DNA of 64,000 nucleotides, from positions 1-64,000 of the forward strand of contig JAAVTG010000238.1 in assembly GCA_011947345.1 (NCBI GenBank), read 5' to 3'. Both the position numbers and the translations under genes were made by a program. Source of the DNA: Phytophthora quininea. Lineage: Eukaryota > Oomycota > Peronosporomycetes > Peronosporales > Peronosporaceae. Every line of letters begins with the position of its first letter. Positions within the stretch are counted from its first letter, which is position 1. This document shows, in pieces, positions 23,241 through 34,220 of the stretch. Below the pieces are notes generated by a model. That model searched no databases. It worked only from the letters and a program-made list of their open reading frames with translations, and was not told the origin of the DNA.

Positions 23241-23310
23241 GCAATCCAACTTTCAACACCGGCACCTGGTGACCTGGTGCCGGTGTTGCCGGTGTTGAAA
23301 GTTGGATTGC
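23241..23310. repeat. Perfect 22 bp inverted repeat (hairpin)
   Basis: Arms 23241-23262 and 23289-23310 are perfect reverse complements. The 26 bp loop and arm bases can also form an alternative nested palindrome (CACCGGCACC and GGTGCCGGTG). It lies between two same-strand GNAT genes, where it could affect termination, RNA folding or recombination. Confidence 0.8.
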
Positions 23311-23463
23311 CAATTTGTAAGCAGCAACCGGTGCACCTGTCAACCGCAAGCATGGGACACCTCGCGTGGTGTGCCCGCAACAAGAGAAATAGAATACAAA
23401 TCCGAGCTGTATTAGTTGCCTAAGCAGCGAGCCGTTCATACCATTCGACGGCAACGTAGCTGC

Positions 23464-24056
23464 TCAGCTGGAGACAGGCTCTGGAGCGGGCTCGAGGGTC
23501 TTCTCCAGCTTGACCACCTCGAAGGGCGGGTCCTCGCGCACGAGGAAGACGTCGGTCTCCTCGTAGCCTGCGGACGCGTAGAATGCGCGGGCCTTGTCCA
23601 TGACGCCGCCCGTGGTGAACCAGATCTTGCGGAAGTTGTGCTCGGCTGCCCATTTCTCCAGCGTCGCGATGAGCAGGCGGCCGATGCCGAAGCGCCGGTG
23701 CGAGCTCTTGACGGACATGCGGCGCAGCTCCACTTCGCAGTCGGGCTTGACCTCGAGCCCTACCATGCCCACCACCAGCCTCGGCTCGTTGCGGGGCGTG
23801 GCGACCCAAAGTTGCCGCCCGGCGTGAGGTACGTGCCTTCGATGTCGGCCAGGTCGGTCTTGAGGCTCTCAGCGATGAAGTCCTCGAGGCGCGGGTCCCG
23901 TTTGTTAACAGGATAGCTCAGCATGCCGGTCGTGAACAGCTCGAGGATTTGCGGCAGGTCTTCATGACGGAACTGGCGAATAACGATTTTCGTTGAGTCT
24001 TGCGGCGCCACCGGCGTGGGCAGCGAGGTGATCGTGGAGGAGACTGCAGGAGGCAT
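23464..24056 (-). CDS. GNAT acetyltransferase, second in array
   Basis: About 197 residues starting MPPAVSSTITSLPTPVA at 24056. An N-terminal extension of about 20 residues precedes KIVIRQFRHEDLPQILELF. It has TPGGNF, LRRMSVKSSHRRFGIGRLLI (acetyl-CoA loop) and VMDKARAFYASAGYEETDVF. One frame break near 23812 lies inside the GGNFWVATP motif, where other copies show the correct reading. The last residues are Pro/Glu-rich. It resembles each domain of the downstream double GNAT gene, so the array probably arose by tandem duplication. Confidence 0.8.
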
Positions 24057-24328
24057 GGCTGAGCAAGCTAGACGAGAGTGTCGAGAGCACAGGCGAAGGG
24101 CAAACGCGAAGTGGGCGGCTCACTCCGGCTCATCGCTGCGTGATCTCTCCTGTTTTTTGAAGCGACACGTGCCGGTGCTGCAAGGCCAAGTCTACGACGG
24201 AATGAAAGCGGTGGCAGGCAAACGTCGACGGCATTTGATGGTGCGTCTATGACTTTATCAGGCCTGCAAGCGTGCTTGTGTCTCAGCACTGCAGACTCTA
24301 CCAGCCGTGAGTAGATCTCCTCGCTACT

Positions 24329-24848
24329 TTACAGCTCCTTGGCAAGCTCGAAGACCTCGACAAGCGGCTCGAGCGACACGACCTTCATGCCGACGTCCTG
24401 GTATCCAACGGACCGGTAGAAGGCGCGCGCGTCGTCCTTGGGGCCACCGTTGTAGAGCACAATCTGGCGGAAACCGCGGCTCTTGGCCCAGCCCTCCAGC
24501 TCCGACACGAGCCGCCGACCGAGGCCGTGGCGACGGAAGTCTCTGGCGACCGCCATGCGCCGCAGCTCGCCCACCCCGTCCTCCTTCCTCTCCAGTCCCA
24601 CGATGCCCACGACCTTGTCGGCGTTCGACTCGGCGTCGGGCGCGACGGCCACCCAGAAATTGCCCCCGACGCCACGTAGAAGCTCTCAATGCGCGCGAGG
24701 TCGTCGCTCAGACTCTGCTGGATGAAGTCACCCCAGTGCTCTTGCACGTGCGCGGGAAGCTGTCCCGGTAGAACTCGCAGCCGTCCACGAACACGTCGGC
24801 CACGCCCTGCAGGTCCTGCGCGGTGAACGCCCTGATGCGGAGCTCCAT
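24329..24848 (-). CDS. GNAT acetyltransferase, third in array
   Basis: About 173 residues starting MELRIRAFTAQDLQGVADVF at 24848. It shows GGNFWVAVAPDAE once frame breaks near 24770 and 24670 are allowed for, then LRRMAVARDFRRHGLGRRLV (acetyl-CoA loop), GFRQIVLYNGG and DARAFYRSVGYQDVGM, ending FELAKEL. It is more diverged from the first two copies than they are from each other. Acceptor substrate unknown. Confidence 0.8.
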
Positions 24849-24971
24849 CTTGGGAGAAATAAGAAGAGCAACTGTACTGGACTATGAATACAGCCGTTAC
24901 GGAGTGTGTGTGATTAGCTAATCGTTGTTGATGGCCACGTTGATTACGTGTCTGAATGATTTTTCCGTTTC

Positions 24972-25505
24972 CTATCCGAGATCTTTGGCGGGGTGCGCCG
25001 TGAGATGACCCAGCGCCTGCGAGAACACGGACGTGTGTGTGAGTGTGAAGCCCACCGCCTGGTAGAACTCCACAGCCCTCGTCATGCTCAAACCAGTCGC
25101 CAGCTCTATCCGCTTGAACCCATGTGCCTTCGCCCAGCCCTCCAAATGCGACACCAATGCCCTCCCCAGCCCAGCGCGACGAAACTCTTTCTTGACGGAC
25201 ATACGCCGCAGCACACCAACATGGTCTCCCTGAGATAGCAGTCCTACCATACCGACGATCTCATCCTGCTTGCCGTGGACCGCCACCCAATAGTTTCCTC
25301 CTTTTGCCGTGCAGTGGCCGTGAATGTCAGCAAGATCGTCCTCCAGCGACTGCTTGCGAACTTGGGCCCACAGCGCCTTGCTCGCGGCGTCCTCATCATG
25401 GGAGGAGTAGGAAACCATGCCATCCAGATACAGCTGCACGACTCTGTCGTGGTCTGCTTCTTGGTACGAGCGGATAGTCTGGTCGGCGAGAACAGCATTG
25501 ACCAT
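24972..25505 (-). CDS. GNAT acetyltransferase, fourth in array (intact)
   Basis: 177 residues with no frame break, starting MVNAVLADQTIRSYQEADHD at the ATG complementary to 25503-25505. It has GGNYWVAVHGKQ, LRRMSVKKEFRRAGLGRALV and TGLSMTRAVEFYQAVGFTLT. It is the upstream-most member of the array and divergent from PACRG, with 279 bp between the two start codons. Confidence 0.85.
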   Translation of the reverse strand: MVNAVLADQTIRSYQEADHDRVVQLYLDGMVSYSSHDEDAASKALWAQVRKQSLEDDLADIHGHCTAKGGNYWVAVHGKQDEIVGMVGLLSQGDHVGVLRRMSVKKEFRRAGLGRALVSHLEGWAKAHGFKRIELATGLSMTRAVEFYQAVGFTLTHTSVFSQALGHLTAHPAKDLG

Positions 25506-25784
25506 CGCTTTCGTTTGTGAGGCCAAACACGAACTTATTCTCTGTTGCTATCCAAGCGAGGCGTACTAGAAACAGCTATCGCTGTGGACGAACTATTTTG
25601 ACACCTTTCCATGCTATTCACCTTGGCCACAATTAGGCTGACAATATACTTAGAGTTCTTGTCGTGCCTTCAGTCAAGTCGTAGTGATAAGACAACGAGG
25701 CGTATGGATGAACTCTTTCCAATCTGACCAGGCAATCACGCTTCCATCGGCTCGGCACTTCAATCTTGCTGACTTTCCGACAGG

Positions 25785-26765
25785 ATGCCCACGAGTGTTG
25801 GCAGTTCGACGTCGACGCTTGCGTCCGAGATGAGGATGCTGCAGGCCGCGACAGCAAGCAGCGCCATGCCCATTTCAGTCGCGAGCTCGAGGAATATCCA
25901 ATCGGCCAAGACCACACGGCGGCAGTACCCGCAGTCGGTGCACCACGTCCGCCAAATGGCGCGTTTGAACTCCGCAGGAAAGGCAGGCGAGCTCTCCGCC
26001 TCCAATAGTCAAGTCGCGCTCGTGACCAGCAGCTTAGCAACATCGCTAGCGGCCGCGAAAGCGTTGTCACCTCCAGTTGTTCGACCCCACACAGCTGGAG
26101 CTTTCAAGGCTAGGAAGGTGGAGCCCACGCGATTCCGCTACTTCTGTAAGTTTTCGCTGCAGCCAAGAGCATGGATGTTGAAATTCACTGTAGTGGTGTC
26201 TGTGTGTAGATAATCGAGGCGATCTGCCTGTCCGAGTCAACTTCGCTGGCGCCGTTCGCAAGCTCCAGTGGCAGATCGATCTGGCACTGCTCGACATCGC
26301 CCACTACCTGCCCATGTTCATGGAAGGCCTGCGTGAGCTGGAGGAGCCGTATCACTTTCTGGCGCTCAATGGCACGCTCGACATGCTCGAAAAGGAGGCA
26401 GCCGGGTGCTCCCGTGTCTGCCGCAGCTCGTGCTGCCGATGAAGGCAAACCTCATGACGCGCAACCACACGGTGCTCTGCCTGCAGATGAAGGTACTGCA
26501 GCGACTGGTCCTTTGCTGTCCGTACACCGGTGAGGCGCTCGTACCGTACTATCGACAGCTCCTGTCCGTCTTCAATCTCTTCGTCACCAAGCGCGTTAAC
26601 TGCGGCGACTCGATCGACTACGGACAGCGACGGCAGGAAAATTTGGGCGACCTCATTCTGGAAACGCTAAACTTGCTCGAGAAGCACGGAGGACCCGACG
26701 CGTTTGTCAACATCAAGTACATGGTCCCCACGTACGAAAGCTGCATGACCCGGCACTCAGCATAA
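25785..26765 (+). CDS. PACRG: PACRG, axonemal inner-junction protein
   Basis: About 305 residues in two exons, 25785-26145 and 26210-26765, with a 64 bp intron (gtaagt...gtgtag). The domain starts at the family's AGAFKARKVEPTRFRYF and continues DLPVRVNFAGAVRKLQW, LALLDIAHYLPMFMEGL, KVLQRLVLCCPYTGEALVPYY and ENLGDLILETLN, ending YMVPTYESCM. These match animal and protist PACRG closely. One frame break near 26400 lies at EKGGSRVLPCLPQL. PACRG joins A- and B-tubules of ciliary doublets, so its presence fits an organism with flagellated zoospores. The N-terminal 85 residues are low-complexity Ser/Ala-rich. Confidence 0.9.
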
Positions 26766-26960
26766 ACCAAAGGACTCGCCCAAGACGTTATAGAAGCTTC
26801 CGACTTGTATATTCGAGCATCTTACGGTATCTTATTTGCTCGACACATTGAGCCATTCCACAACACGTGGCCGATCACACACTTGATAGTTTTCGTTGTC
26901 TCGACATGAAGTCGCGGTCCCCATTGTCCGTCCAACAATTCGATGCCAAACTGTATGAAA
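26766..26960 (+). pseudogene. Decayed duplicate of the MAP2K promoter and first codons
   Basis: From about 26876 this matches the region at 43194 upstream of and into the MAP2K gene. Shared pieces are CCGATCACAC, ATAGTT, TCGACATGAA, TCGCGG, CATTGTCCGTC and GATGCCAAACTGT, with point changes and a deletion of about 15-20 bases. A weaker match (AAAGGACTCG) begins near 26768 and 43124. The copy stops at the MITE insertion (26966). It starts immediately after the PACRG stop codon. Confidence 0.75.
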
Positions 26961-26967
26961 CCAAATA

Positions 26968-27416
26968 CAGTCAATCCTGTCCTAACTGTTCCCTCTCATC
27001 CCTGATATCCTGGTCTATTTGATGCCAACACGATCCACCGACTCGGTTCCCTAGTCAAAGTATACAAAAGTTGATATCACTGTCTGATCCCATACTTGAT
27101 GCCGCTGAGGCACAAAAGTGATAGTTTATATCGAGATTTGTATGGGGTCCTAGCCGTCTGAGACAGCGATTTCCATGTGGAAGTTGGGCTGGACAAAAAT
27201 TTGACCGCAAAACTCGCTTTCACTGCGACTACGACACTAATAAGCACCCTAATGATGAAAATAAGTCTTTTCTTGTGTTTTATTGCGATGGTGTTGCTCT
27301 AGCCGAGTAAAATTTCTGCCATCAGGCAAAAGTGCCATTCTTTTCTATTTGATATTATTGCTATACCTGATAGCAAGGCGAGCAACGGCAACTATCAGTT
27401 AGGACAGGATCGACTG
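26968..27416. mobile_element. TA-flanked MITE with 21 bp terminal inverted repeats
   Basis: Terminal repeats CAGTCAATCCTGTCCTAACTG (26968-26988) and the reverse complement of 27396-27416 match at 20 of 21 bases. Both ends are flanked by TA (26966-26967 and 27417-27418), the target duplication of Tc1/mariner/pogo elements. At 449 bp with no ORF it is non-autonomous. Pogo-like transposase remnants nearby are possible relatives. Confidence 0.8.
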
Positions 27417-27418
27417 TA

Positions 27419-28239
27419 ATGCAAATTTCGTGTAGCCATTAGACATTTAAGGATGATGACTACTTGGTAGTCTTGTTTGGGATGTTTTTCGGCTTGAGTT
27501 TGGCGGTGATCAACCTGTGTCCACCTCGTAGTCTTGTTGCCACAAGACCATTTACCTCGCGTTCTCCGGTTGTGACAACGTGTGAGTCAAACGTTTTCCA
27601 TCGACGCCTTCGCCAAGCGTATCGCGCCCTACCTCTTAATTAGGTTAGGACTCATCGTCCAGACGACCCGTTTATCGAGATTTCATCTTCCATCGACCCC
27701 ACAACGTTGACAGAGCCGTTGGCTTCGCCAGCATTGGGGGTATGTTACATTGCAATCTCAACTTCAGTATATACATATATTGTAAAATGTACGTGCTGAA
27801 AACGGTGAACTACATAAGCCGTTCGGCTTTGAATGTCTACAAGTGGATGGATTGGATTCTCAGGAACACCTACTGCTCACGTTTTGCGAGAACCAAGCAA
27901 CATGGTAAGCGGTCGTCTTGACACTATAAAAATTGGTTGCATTCTGCTGGGATCGAAACGTACTCCGCCGGCGTGATCACAGCAGCTTTATCATCTAAAC
28001 AAATAGACACCATGGACTAATCATTCGCTTTGGTCTCCGGTCTTGACGAATGGACGCACGCATCCGAGCACTCCATTCTCGTGTTCTCCAACTACGTTGG
28101 CTATGGTGCCGACAGCATCGGTGCGGACGGTGAGGAGGGTAGCAGCAGCATCAAAGAGGCAAAAGAGTCGACGAGGTAGATGAAGGCGCGAGATTGGACG
28201 GAGTTCTTGCCGGGAACGTTGGTGGAGGTGTAGAAGAGA
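27419..28239. other. Transposon-island sequence without a recognisable gene
   Basis: AT-richer sequence. Fragmentary coding-like stretches occur (for example around 28020-28180 on +), but each is broken by stops within about 50 codons and none matches a family I know. Confidence 0.4.
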
Positions 28240-31200
28240 ATGAAGACGCTCAGCTACACAAGAAGTGGGGTTATAAAGATGGTTTTATCGCTGATGGTGA
28301 CAGCAACGATGTCTCGCTCGCGTAATCGGTTTCAAATTCACTCGGGAAGAGGCAACGACCCTCAAAATATATACATTATCACCCCCGGGATCGAAAGAGC
28401 AGCACCAAGGCTGCGAAGTTGGCGTTGAAGAAGGCACACATTTGGGTGAAGAATACTGTTCCACTATTTCTGGTCCAGCAGTTCCGATCGTGGGACGAAT
28501 TTAACAAAACTTTAAAGACATAATCTTCTATTTCGGGTTCGCAGCTCGACATCTGCGGCGGCACACAACGCGTACGTTCAAAACTACCAATGGAGCTGTT
28601 GTTTAACTGATGTACTTTCTGACAAATACTGTCGTGTTTATTTCAGTGAGAATGGGCCGAAGAGAATCATGCCGAGCAAAACGTTTAAATGGAGTCAAAG
28701 GATATTTCGCTGTACGCAGGTGCCTTTCAGAAGTCAAGGACTACTGGAAGTCGCGGTATTCGATACACCGGGTGTAAGGCTCGATTAACTGCTACAGTGA
28801 CGAGAATGGATGATGGTTCATTTAAAGTTGTTGTTTGAAATGAGGTACGACATTGCTGTTGCATTTTACTCGGGCGACGTTATCTAACTTTATTGTTTTG
28901 CCCTATGCAGTGGCGCACTCATAACCACCATACTATCAAAAGTCTGTCAGATTCCTACTTGACATCGAAATCTCTTTCTGTTGATGACAGAGACTGCGAA
29001 GATTTAATGCTGCTTGCTGATGCGAAGGTATCTTCCACAGAGATAACCAACTTTCTCAGCGAATTCACTGGTAAGTAGTTGTCAAGTTTTGTTTTGCTTT
29101 ATTTGCCTTAAGCTGTATTAACGCTGTGTCATCATGCTGCCAGGATGCGCTGTGTCACCGCAGCAAACTCGCAATCTGAATACAGCGATAATGGAAAGCG
29201 TTTGGGGAGGACCGAGTCAAGGATATGCTCCACGAGTTAGTTCAACACGCTGGCTGCGATATCCAGGTATTGCAGAATCAACTGGATGTAACATGTAGCA
29301 TAATATTGCAAACGAAGCAACTTCAGAAGTTGATGTTCGAGCAGTGGGGACAAACGCCCGCCATGGATTTCACTCACGGTACTAACAACTTAGGCTACCA
29401 ACTTGGTAAGTGGAAAAGTTATAGCAACCATATTCTTTTGGCAACCTTAACACTAACAGACTCTTTATTTGTTTACGGAGCCTAATTGTTACAACAGCAA
29501 CTGGGAAATTGGAGGTGGATTGCTCTTCTGGCACTTATGAATGTCATGATTTGGATTGGACATGCACCTGTTTGTTCTATTCCACGAATCAATTGCCGTG
29601 TAGGCATTTAATGCACGTTGCACAAAGAGGACATGTAGTTAAAAGTTCTCCCCGCGTCAACAATCACTAAACGGCAGTGCATTCAATAAGCTCAAACGTT
29701 GGTGAAAGATGTTGAGTCAGCTACCGATAAATTGGGGTCGTTTGTTCAAATGGTAAATTTAAGGTCGACGAAAACAAGGTTGCCGAATAGCGGCCTTGCG
29801 GATTCACCAGTTGATACGGCGCAAACAAAGAAGGAGAAACAAGTTGTGTATGTGCGTCTTCGCCGCAACGAGCGGGCAAATCTTGTGGTGGTGTCATCGG
29901 CCGAAAAGTACACCTACGCGAAAGCTACGATAGAACCATTGCTGGAACATTTGTCGCGTCTGCCAAGTGCAGATTTTTACAGTGAATTAAACGCATGGAA
30001 ATACATTATTGAATCACGTCTGCATGGCGAAGACATGGTAACTTCCGCTTGTGGTCAGAATGGTGTCAAAATCAAGATTTTTGATGATGACAGTGATTCT
30101 TCTGACGATGAAGACAACGGTGAGGACGATCTGTTAAGTTTCCAAGACCCAGCTGATGAGTCCGATACATTAAAATTGATGACGTCCATGGAAGGACTTG
30201 AAGAGATGAATACATCCCCGAACAAAGCTACAGTTTGTGCCAGATTATCACGTACTCTACCTGTCGTGCCTCTCGTGTGAGGCGGGGAGGCACTGAGGGC
30301 TTAGTAGAAAGTTGAGAAGCGAGGCTTTATGAAAGGGAGGTTTAGCGATGTTTGACCTACAGGGGGCTCCAGCACGAGGGTACTTGTCGAGTCAATACTT
30401 GCAGTTGGCACATGCTCGTGCGCGGTGCAACCTTGCTCGCAATCGGTGCGCGTAAGCCGGAACACGACACTACCCCAACCGGAAGCCGACGCGCTATTCA
30501 ATGGGTCGGGCATGTCTGATACTGAAACGATTGTCATTGACTATACCAGTGCGATCAGCGACAGTCGTGGTGGTACTACAGCGATAAGTAATTTGGAAGT
30601 GTTCGCAAGCGGTGATGTGAAAGTTAAGGTTGAGAGTGACAGTTTTGCTGGTGAATTTGAGCAAAACTCCCAGTCGCGGCAAGTTGATGTCATCAAAATG
30701 CCTAAGCCCCACACCGAACGAACCAACGGACGACATTTAGTCAAAAACAAATTCCGCCTTACGGTCGCTGCACTACCGTCAAATATCCCAGCGACAATAT
30801 CGTCAGCGTTCACAAAGTCACTAAATGGGCACGACTAATGCCCAATTTCAAATTGATGAAAAAATGCTTGGAGAATACCATTTGATAATTGACGAATCTT
30901 ATCCCCGCTGACGGAATGTGCACTGCGAATGGAAGACAATCACACCGAAAAACTAGTGGTACAACTTTACAATTCCCGATGATCTTACCCAGTCACTACT
31001 TGCAGCTTTTAGCATCCAAGAACCAGATACTGTGGATCTTACGAGAGCGGAAAACGCCAAGGACTTGTCGGTGACATGGCCGTTTTCATAGACCCACAAC
31101 TGAAGAGCTATTCGAGGTAAGGCATGTTTTGGTTGCGATAACAAAGGTTGCTGTAAGAATGGCAGTCATTTTGACTAACTCGTATTGTTGTTTTGGTGCT

Positions 31201-32173
31201 GCAAAACAGAGATTTCGTTAATTCTATGGCAGGTTTTAAGCGTGTGGTGAAGCAGTGTAAATATTGGCTTGATAATTTAATGTGGATCGAGCGCGACTGG
31301 GAGGGTGTGGTGTCATCATTTGTGGAATTGTTTCGGAAGGAAACCTATACTATCGGTCTGAGCGAAAGTTCCATGCACTCGAGGCACCAACAGCTTGCTG
31401 ATGAACTCATACCAAAGTTCAAGACGTCCAGCTTGCGCTCTCGTTTTCAGCCACAGTCGAAGAAAAGATCATTACTATTCGATCAAATTGTGGGACATCT
31501 TTGCAGAACAAAGATGTTGAACGATTCTGTCATTCAGCTCTGCCTGGAGTACATGGGAGATGCGACCGGAAAATGCTTCGTCTTGAGTTGTCTAGTGGTA
31601 GATGTTGGTTGGCCAGCAAATCCGCCTGAACGATGCATTGATGAATTTGAATATGTTGTGCTTCCAGTAAACCTGAATCGAAACCACTGGGGAGTCATCA
31701 TCGCCAGTTTGAAATACTTGAAAGAATCCCATCTCTCTCGCATACACACCTATCTGTATGAACCTACGATTAACGAAGACTATCATGACGAGATAGAGTC
31801 GGTTTGGGGAGGTCTTCTTGATTTTCTTACGAGATGGCACAAGAAGTCCGCTCCTGCTCGTGATTTTCCGGCTGTGGATCCATTAAAATGGCTGCTAAAA
31901 TTTCAGCAGCCGGATTGGTCTAGCTGCGGCATTTTTGTCGTAGCACAGGTTTACAGCTGCGTAAACTCCATGGAATTCCACGCGCATGCGGTCACAAAAC
32001 ATGACGTCGCCATCACGCGACTTCGGACGTTGTTGGTGCTGATAACGCGGTTATTGGATGTACCTGTGGATCACAGTGGCAGTTCGCTAGCACGCGAGAC
32101 GCACAAACGCATTTGTGATAGTTGGGAAATGGAAAAGACATGCCTTGGCAGGCCTATTTCATTAACACATTAA
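28240..32173 (+). mobile_element. Degenerate MULE transposon with C-terminal Ulp1-like (C48) protease
   Basis: Broken coding sequence in several frames. The N-terminal FAR1/MULE-like part is visible near 28430-28500 (LFLVQQFRSWDEFNKTLK) and 28740-28770. At 29340-29405 the transposase motif FEQWGQTPAMDFTHGTNNLG appears. Acidic and linker segments follow (29699-30280, 30425-30838). The best preserved piece, 31193-32173, is a Ulp1-type cysteine protease domain: NRNHWGVIIASL holds the His, YEPTINEDY a possible Asp, and QQPDWSSCGIFVVA the Gln and Cys. Stops and frame breaks throughout the transposase make it non-autonomous now. MULEs carrying Ulp1 domains are known from plants and oomycetes. Terminal repeats were not found. 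Confidence 0.7.
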
Positions 32174-32432
32174 TCCAAGCTTCGAGCAGCTCAGAAAACG
32201 ATACTTCCTGCTGGTCGCCCGATTGGTGGTCTGGACCGTCGAGCTGTGTATTTAACGCTACCGAGACCTCGCGCCCAGACTCTTCCTGCTCCTCGATAAT
32301 TTCCCGCAGTTTAGCCTGGACACGGACGATCTTTTCCAACGCTTCGCTAATTCCATCAAGCTGGGATTTCATCAGCGCGAGCTCCTGAAGTCGAGATCGA
32401 AGCAGAGCATGGGCGAGGACTCTCTGGTCCAT
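32154..32432 (-). CDS. Small coiled-coil ORF on the reverse strand of the MULE
   Basis: An intact 92-codon frame from the ATG complementary to 32430-32432 to a stop at 32154. It is strongly helical (LRSRLQELALMKSQLDGISE, EKIVRVQAKLREIIEEQEES), with an acidic C-terminal end. It converges on the protease end with a 20 bp overlap. It may be a second element-encoded protein or chance; no family is recognised. Confidence 0.4.
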   Translation of the reverse strand: MDQRVLAHALLRSRLQELALMKSQLDGISEALEKIVRVQAKLREIIEEQEESGREVSVALNTQLDGPDHQSGDQQEVSFSELLEAWINVLMK

Positions 32433-32844
32433 CGTTCGCGGGATGTAACAGTTGGGAAACGTGTGGCCTCTCTTCGGATCGTCGTCCTTACGTGCGCCCC
32501 TTGATTGGAAGTCTGCTAACCTAGCATTTTCATTAACAAAGTAAGATATTTGTTAATAGCGTCATAAAAATAAAATACTGCAGCTGCTTCGGAACCGTAT
32601 CTCTTTATGGTCGTGTAGCGTCCTCTAAGGCCGCCAAGAGGGTTGCCGTAGCGATATGGTTGCTCTTTCGCTTGTCGTAGGATCGTAATTAAGGTCGCTG
32701 TAACGCCATTCCGCCACAATAACTGCAGTGTGTATAGACGGTGTATTGGGTGGCAAAATCAATCAATTGACACTCAGTGGTGAAACATTTTTGTCGAATC
32801 GAAATGCAGAGCCGTCACATTAATTCAGTGGTTGTCAGTCGGTA
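32433..32844. other. Non-coding part of transposon island
   Basis: No supported gene. The sequence lies between the MULE and the pogo-like element and may contain their termini, but no matching inverted repeats were found. Confidence 0.35.
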
Positions 32845-34220
32845 AAATGGAGACAGTCAGCAGCACCGAGATACTCCAGGACGAAATTGCGTCTGGTCCC
32901 GCACTTGCGGCAATTGACGCAAGAGAACAGATCAGAGTAAGAAGCACCACATGGGCTACAGAAGCGGGTTGTTTTGCGAGCGGTAGAGGGGATGAGCGAA
33001 CGAGACACTGCCAGATCGCAAGGCATCCCGCGCTGGACTCTCAACACTTGGCGTCAGAAAACTGAACCATCTTCAACTTCACCGGAAGCGAGAAAATGTT
33101 GGCGCGTACTCCAGGGCGCCCAGAGCTTTTTCCCTTTGGTGGTGATCTAATTACCTGCATGAAGGACACTCGTCGGGCCAGTGAGGTCTTGACGGCCAAG
33201 ATAATGACGTGTTATGTGCGCGACCAATACTCTGAATGGTTGGAAGAGTACTTCCAGGGAAAGAAGGATGCGGCCACAGCATATGAGTTTTGCTGCGGCT
33301 GCTTCGGCGCTTCGAGTACAGATATTGATTTGTACAGCGATCTCCAAGTGGCCTTAAGGTAAACTGCTGTTGAACGGGTTTTGGCTACTGAACCGTAATT
33401 TTTGACTTCTAATTGTAAAATTTATTATCTCAAACTGTTAATGTGCTCTTATGCTGTTTAGGAAAAACTCTCAGACCTCATTGTCGTACGAGACGCGCTT
33501 GCTGATACGTTCAAGAATACTTACAGCTAGTACTGTGTTCAATACCGATACAACTGGGATATATTTTGACACACCACCATCGCAAATACTCTCTGAAAAA
33601 GACAAGCAGGTATCGATGACAGCTGAGCAGAAGCATTCGGCTTGACTAACAGCTATTTGCACTATCTGAGCTGATGGAAGTTGCGGATCTTGTTTATCGT
33701 TTGTTGTGAAACAGGCGGTTCCATTAAGCAGAGCGACCTTCCAACTTATCCAAAATTGCATGCTCATCTATTATTATTGTTATCTCAAGTTCTAGATTAT
33801 GTTTTAGGCCATGTTTATTGATGGATAGCACTGCGTGGTTGTTCTACCTACGCTCGCTGCTGTTTTGGCACATCTCTGAACTATCAGGTTTACTGGTAGA
33901 CAACCTAGATTGAACGTATCTGAAGAGCCTGAGGAAGTTGTAGCCGACAAGACGCTGACAATTCTTCAGCCGCTGCCGAAGAACTCGACCTCAGTGTGCC
34001 AGCCTTTAGATGTAGGTTTTATGAGGCCCCAGAAGGCAAAATTAAAGGAGCTGTGGCTTTTTAAGAGACCGCCGCCACTTCAACCTGGCCAAAATTGACC
34101 GAAGAAGACAGCAAAGGACAAACGGCTGTAGAGAATCAAGCGGACTATTAAACCATGGGAGTCTATCAAAGCGGAGACGATCACCAAGGCGTTTAACAAA
34201 GCGCTATTTACGAGCTTTTA
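32845..34220 (+). mobile_element. Degenerate pogo/Tigger-like DDE transposase
   Basis: Translated pieces in changing frames follow the order of a pogo-like transposase. They are an N-terminal helix-turn-helix zone (near 33020-33060), ARTPGRPELFPFGGDLIT, ILTAST..VFNTDTTGIYFDTPP with the first catalytic Asp, ARLTAV-like sequence, LLVDNL with the second Asp, and TILQPLPKNSTSVCQPLDVG near 33960. The end is at about 34220 (KAFNKAL-like). Multiple stops make it inactive. Confidence 0.7.
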
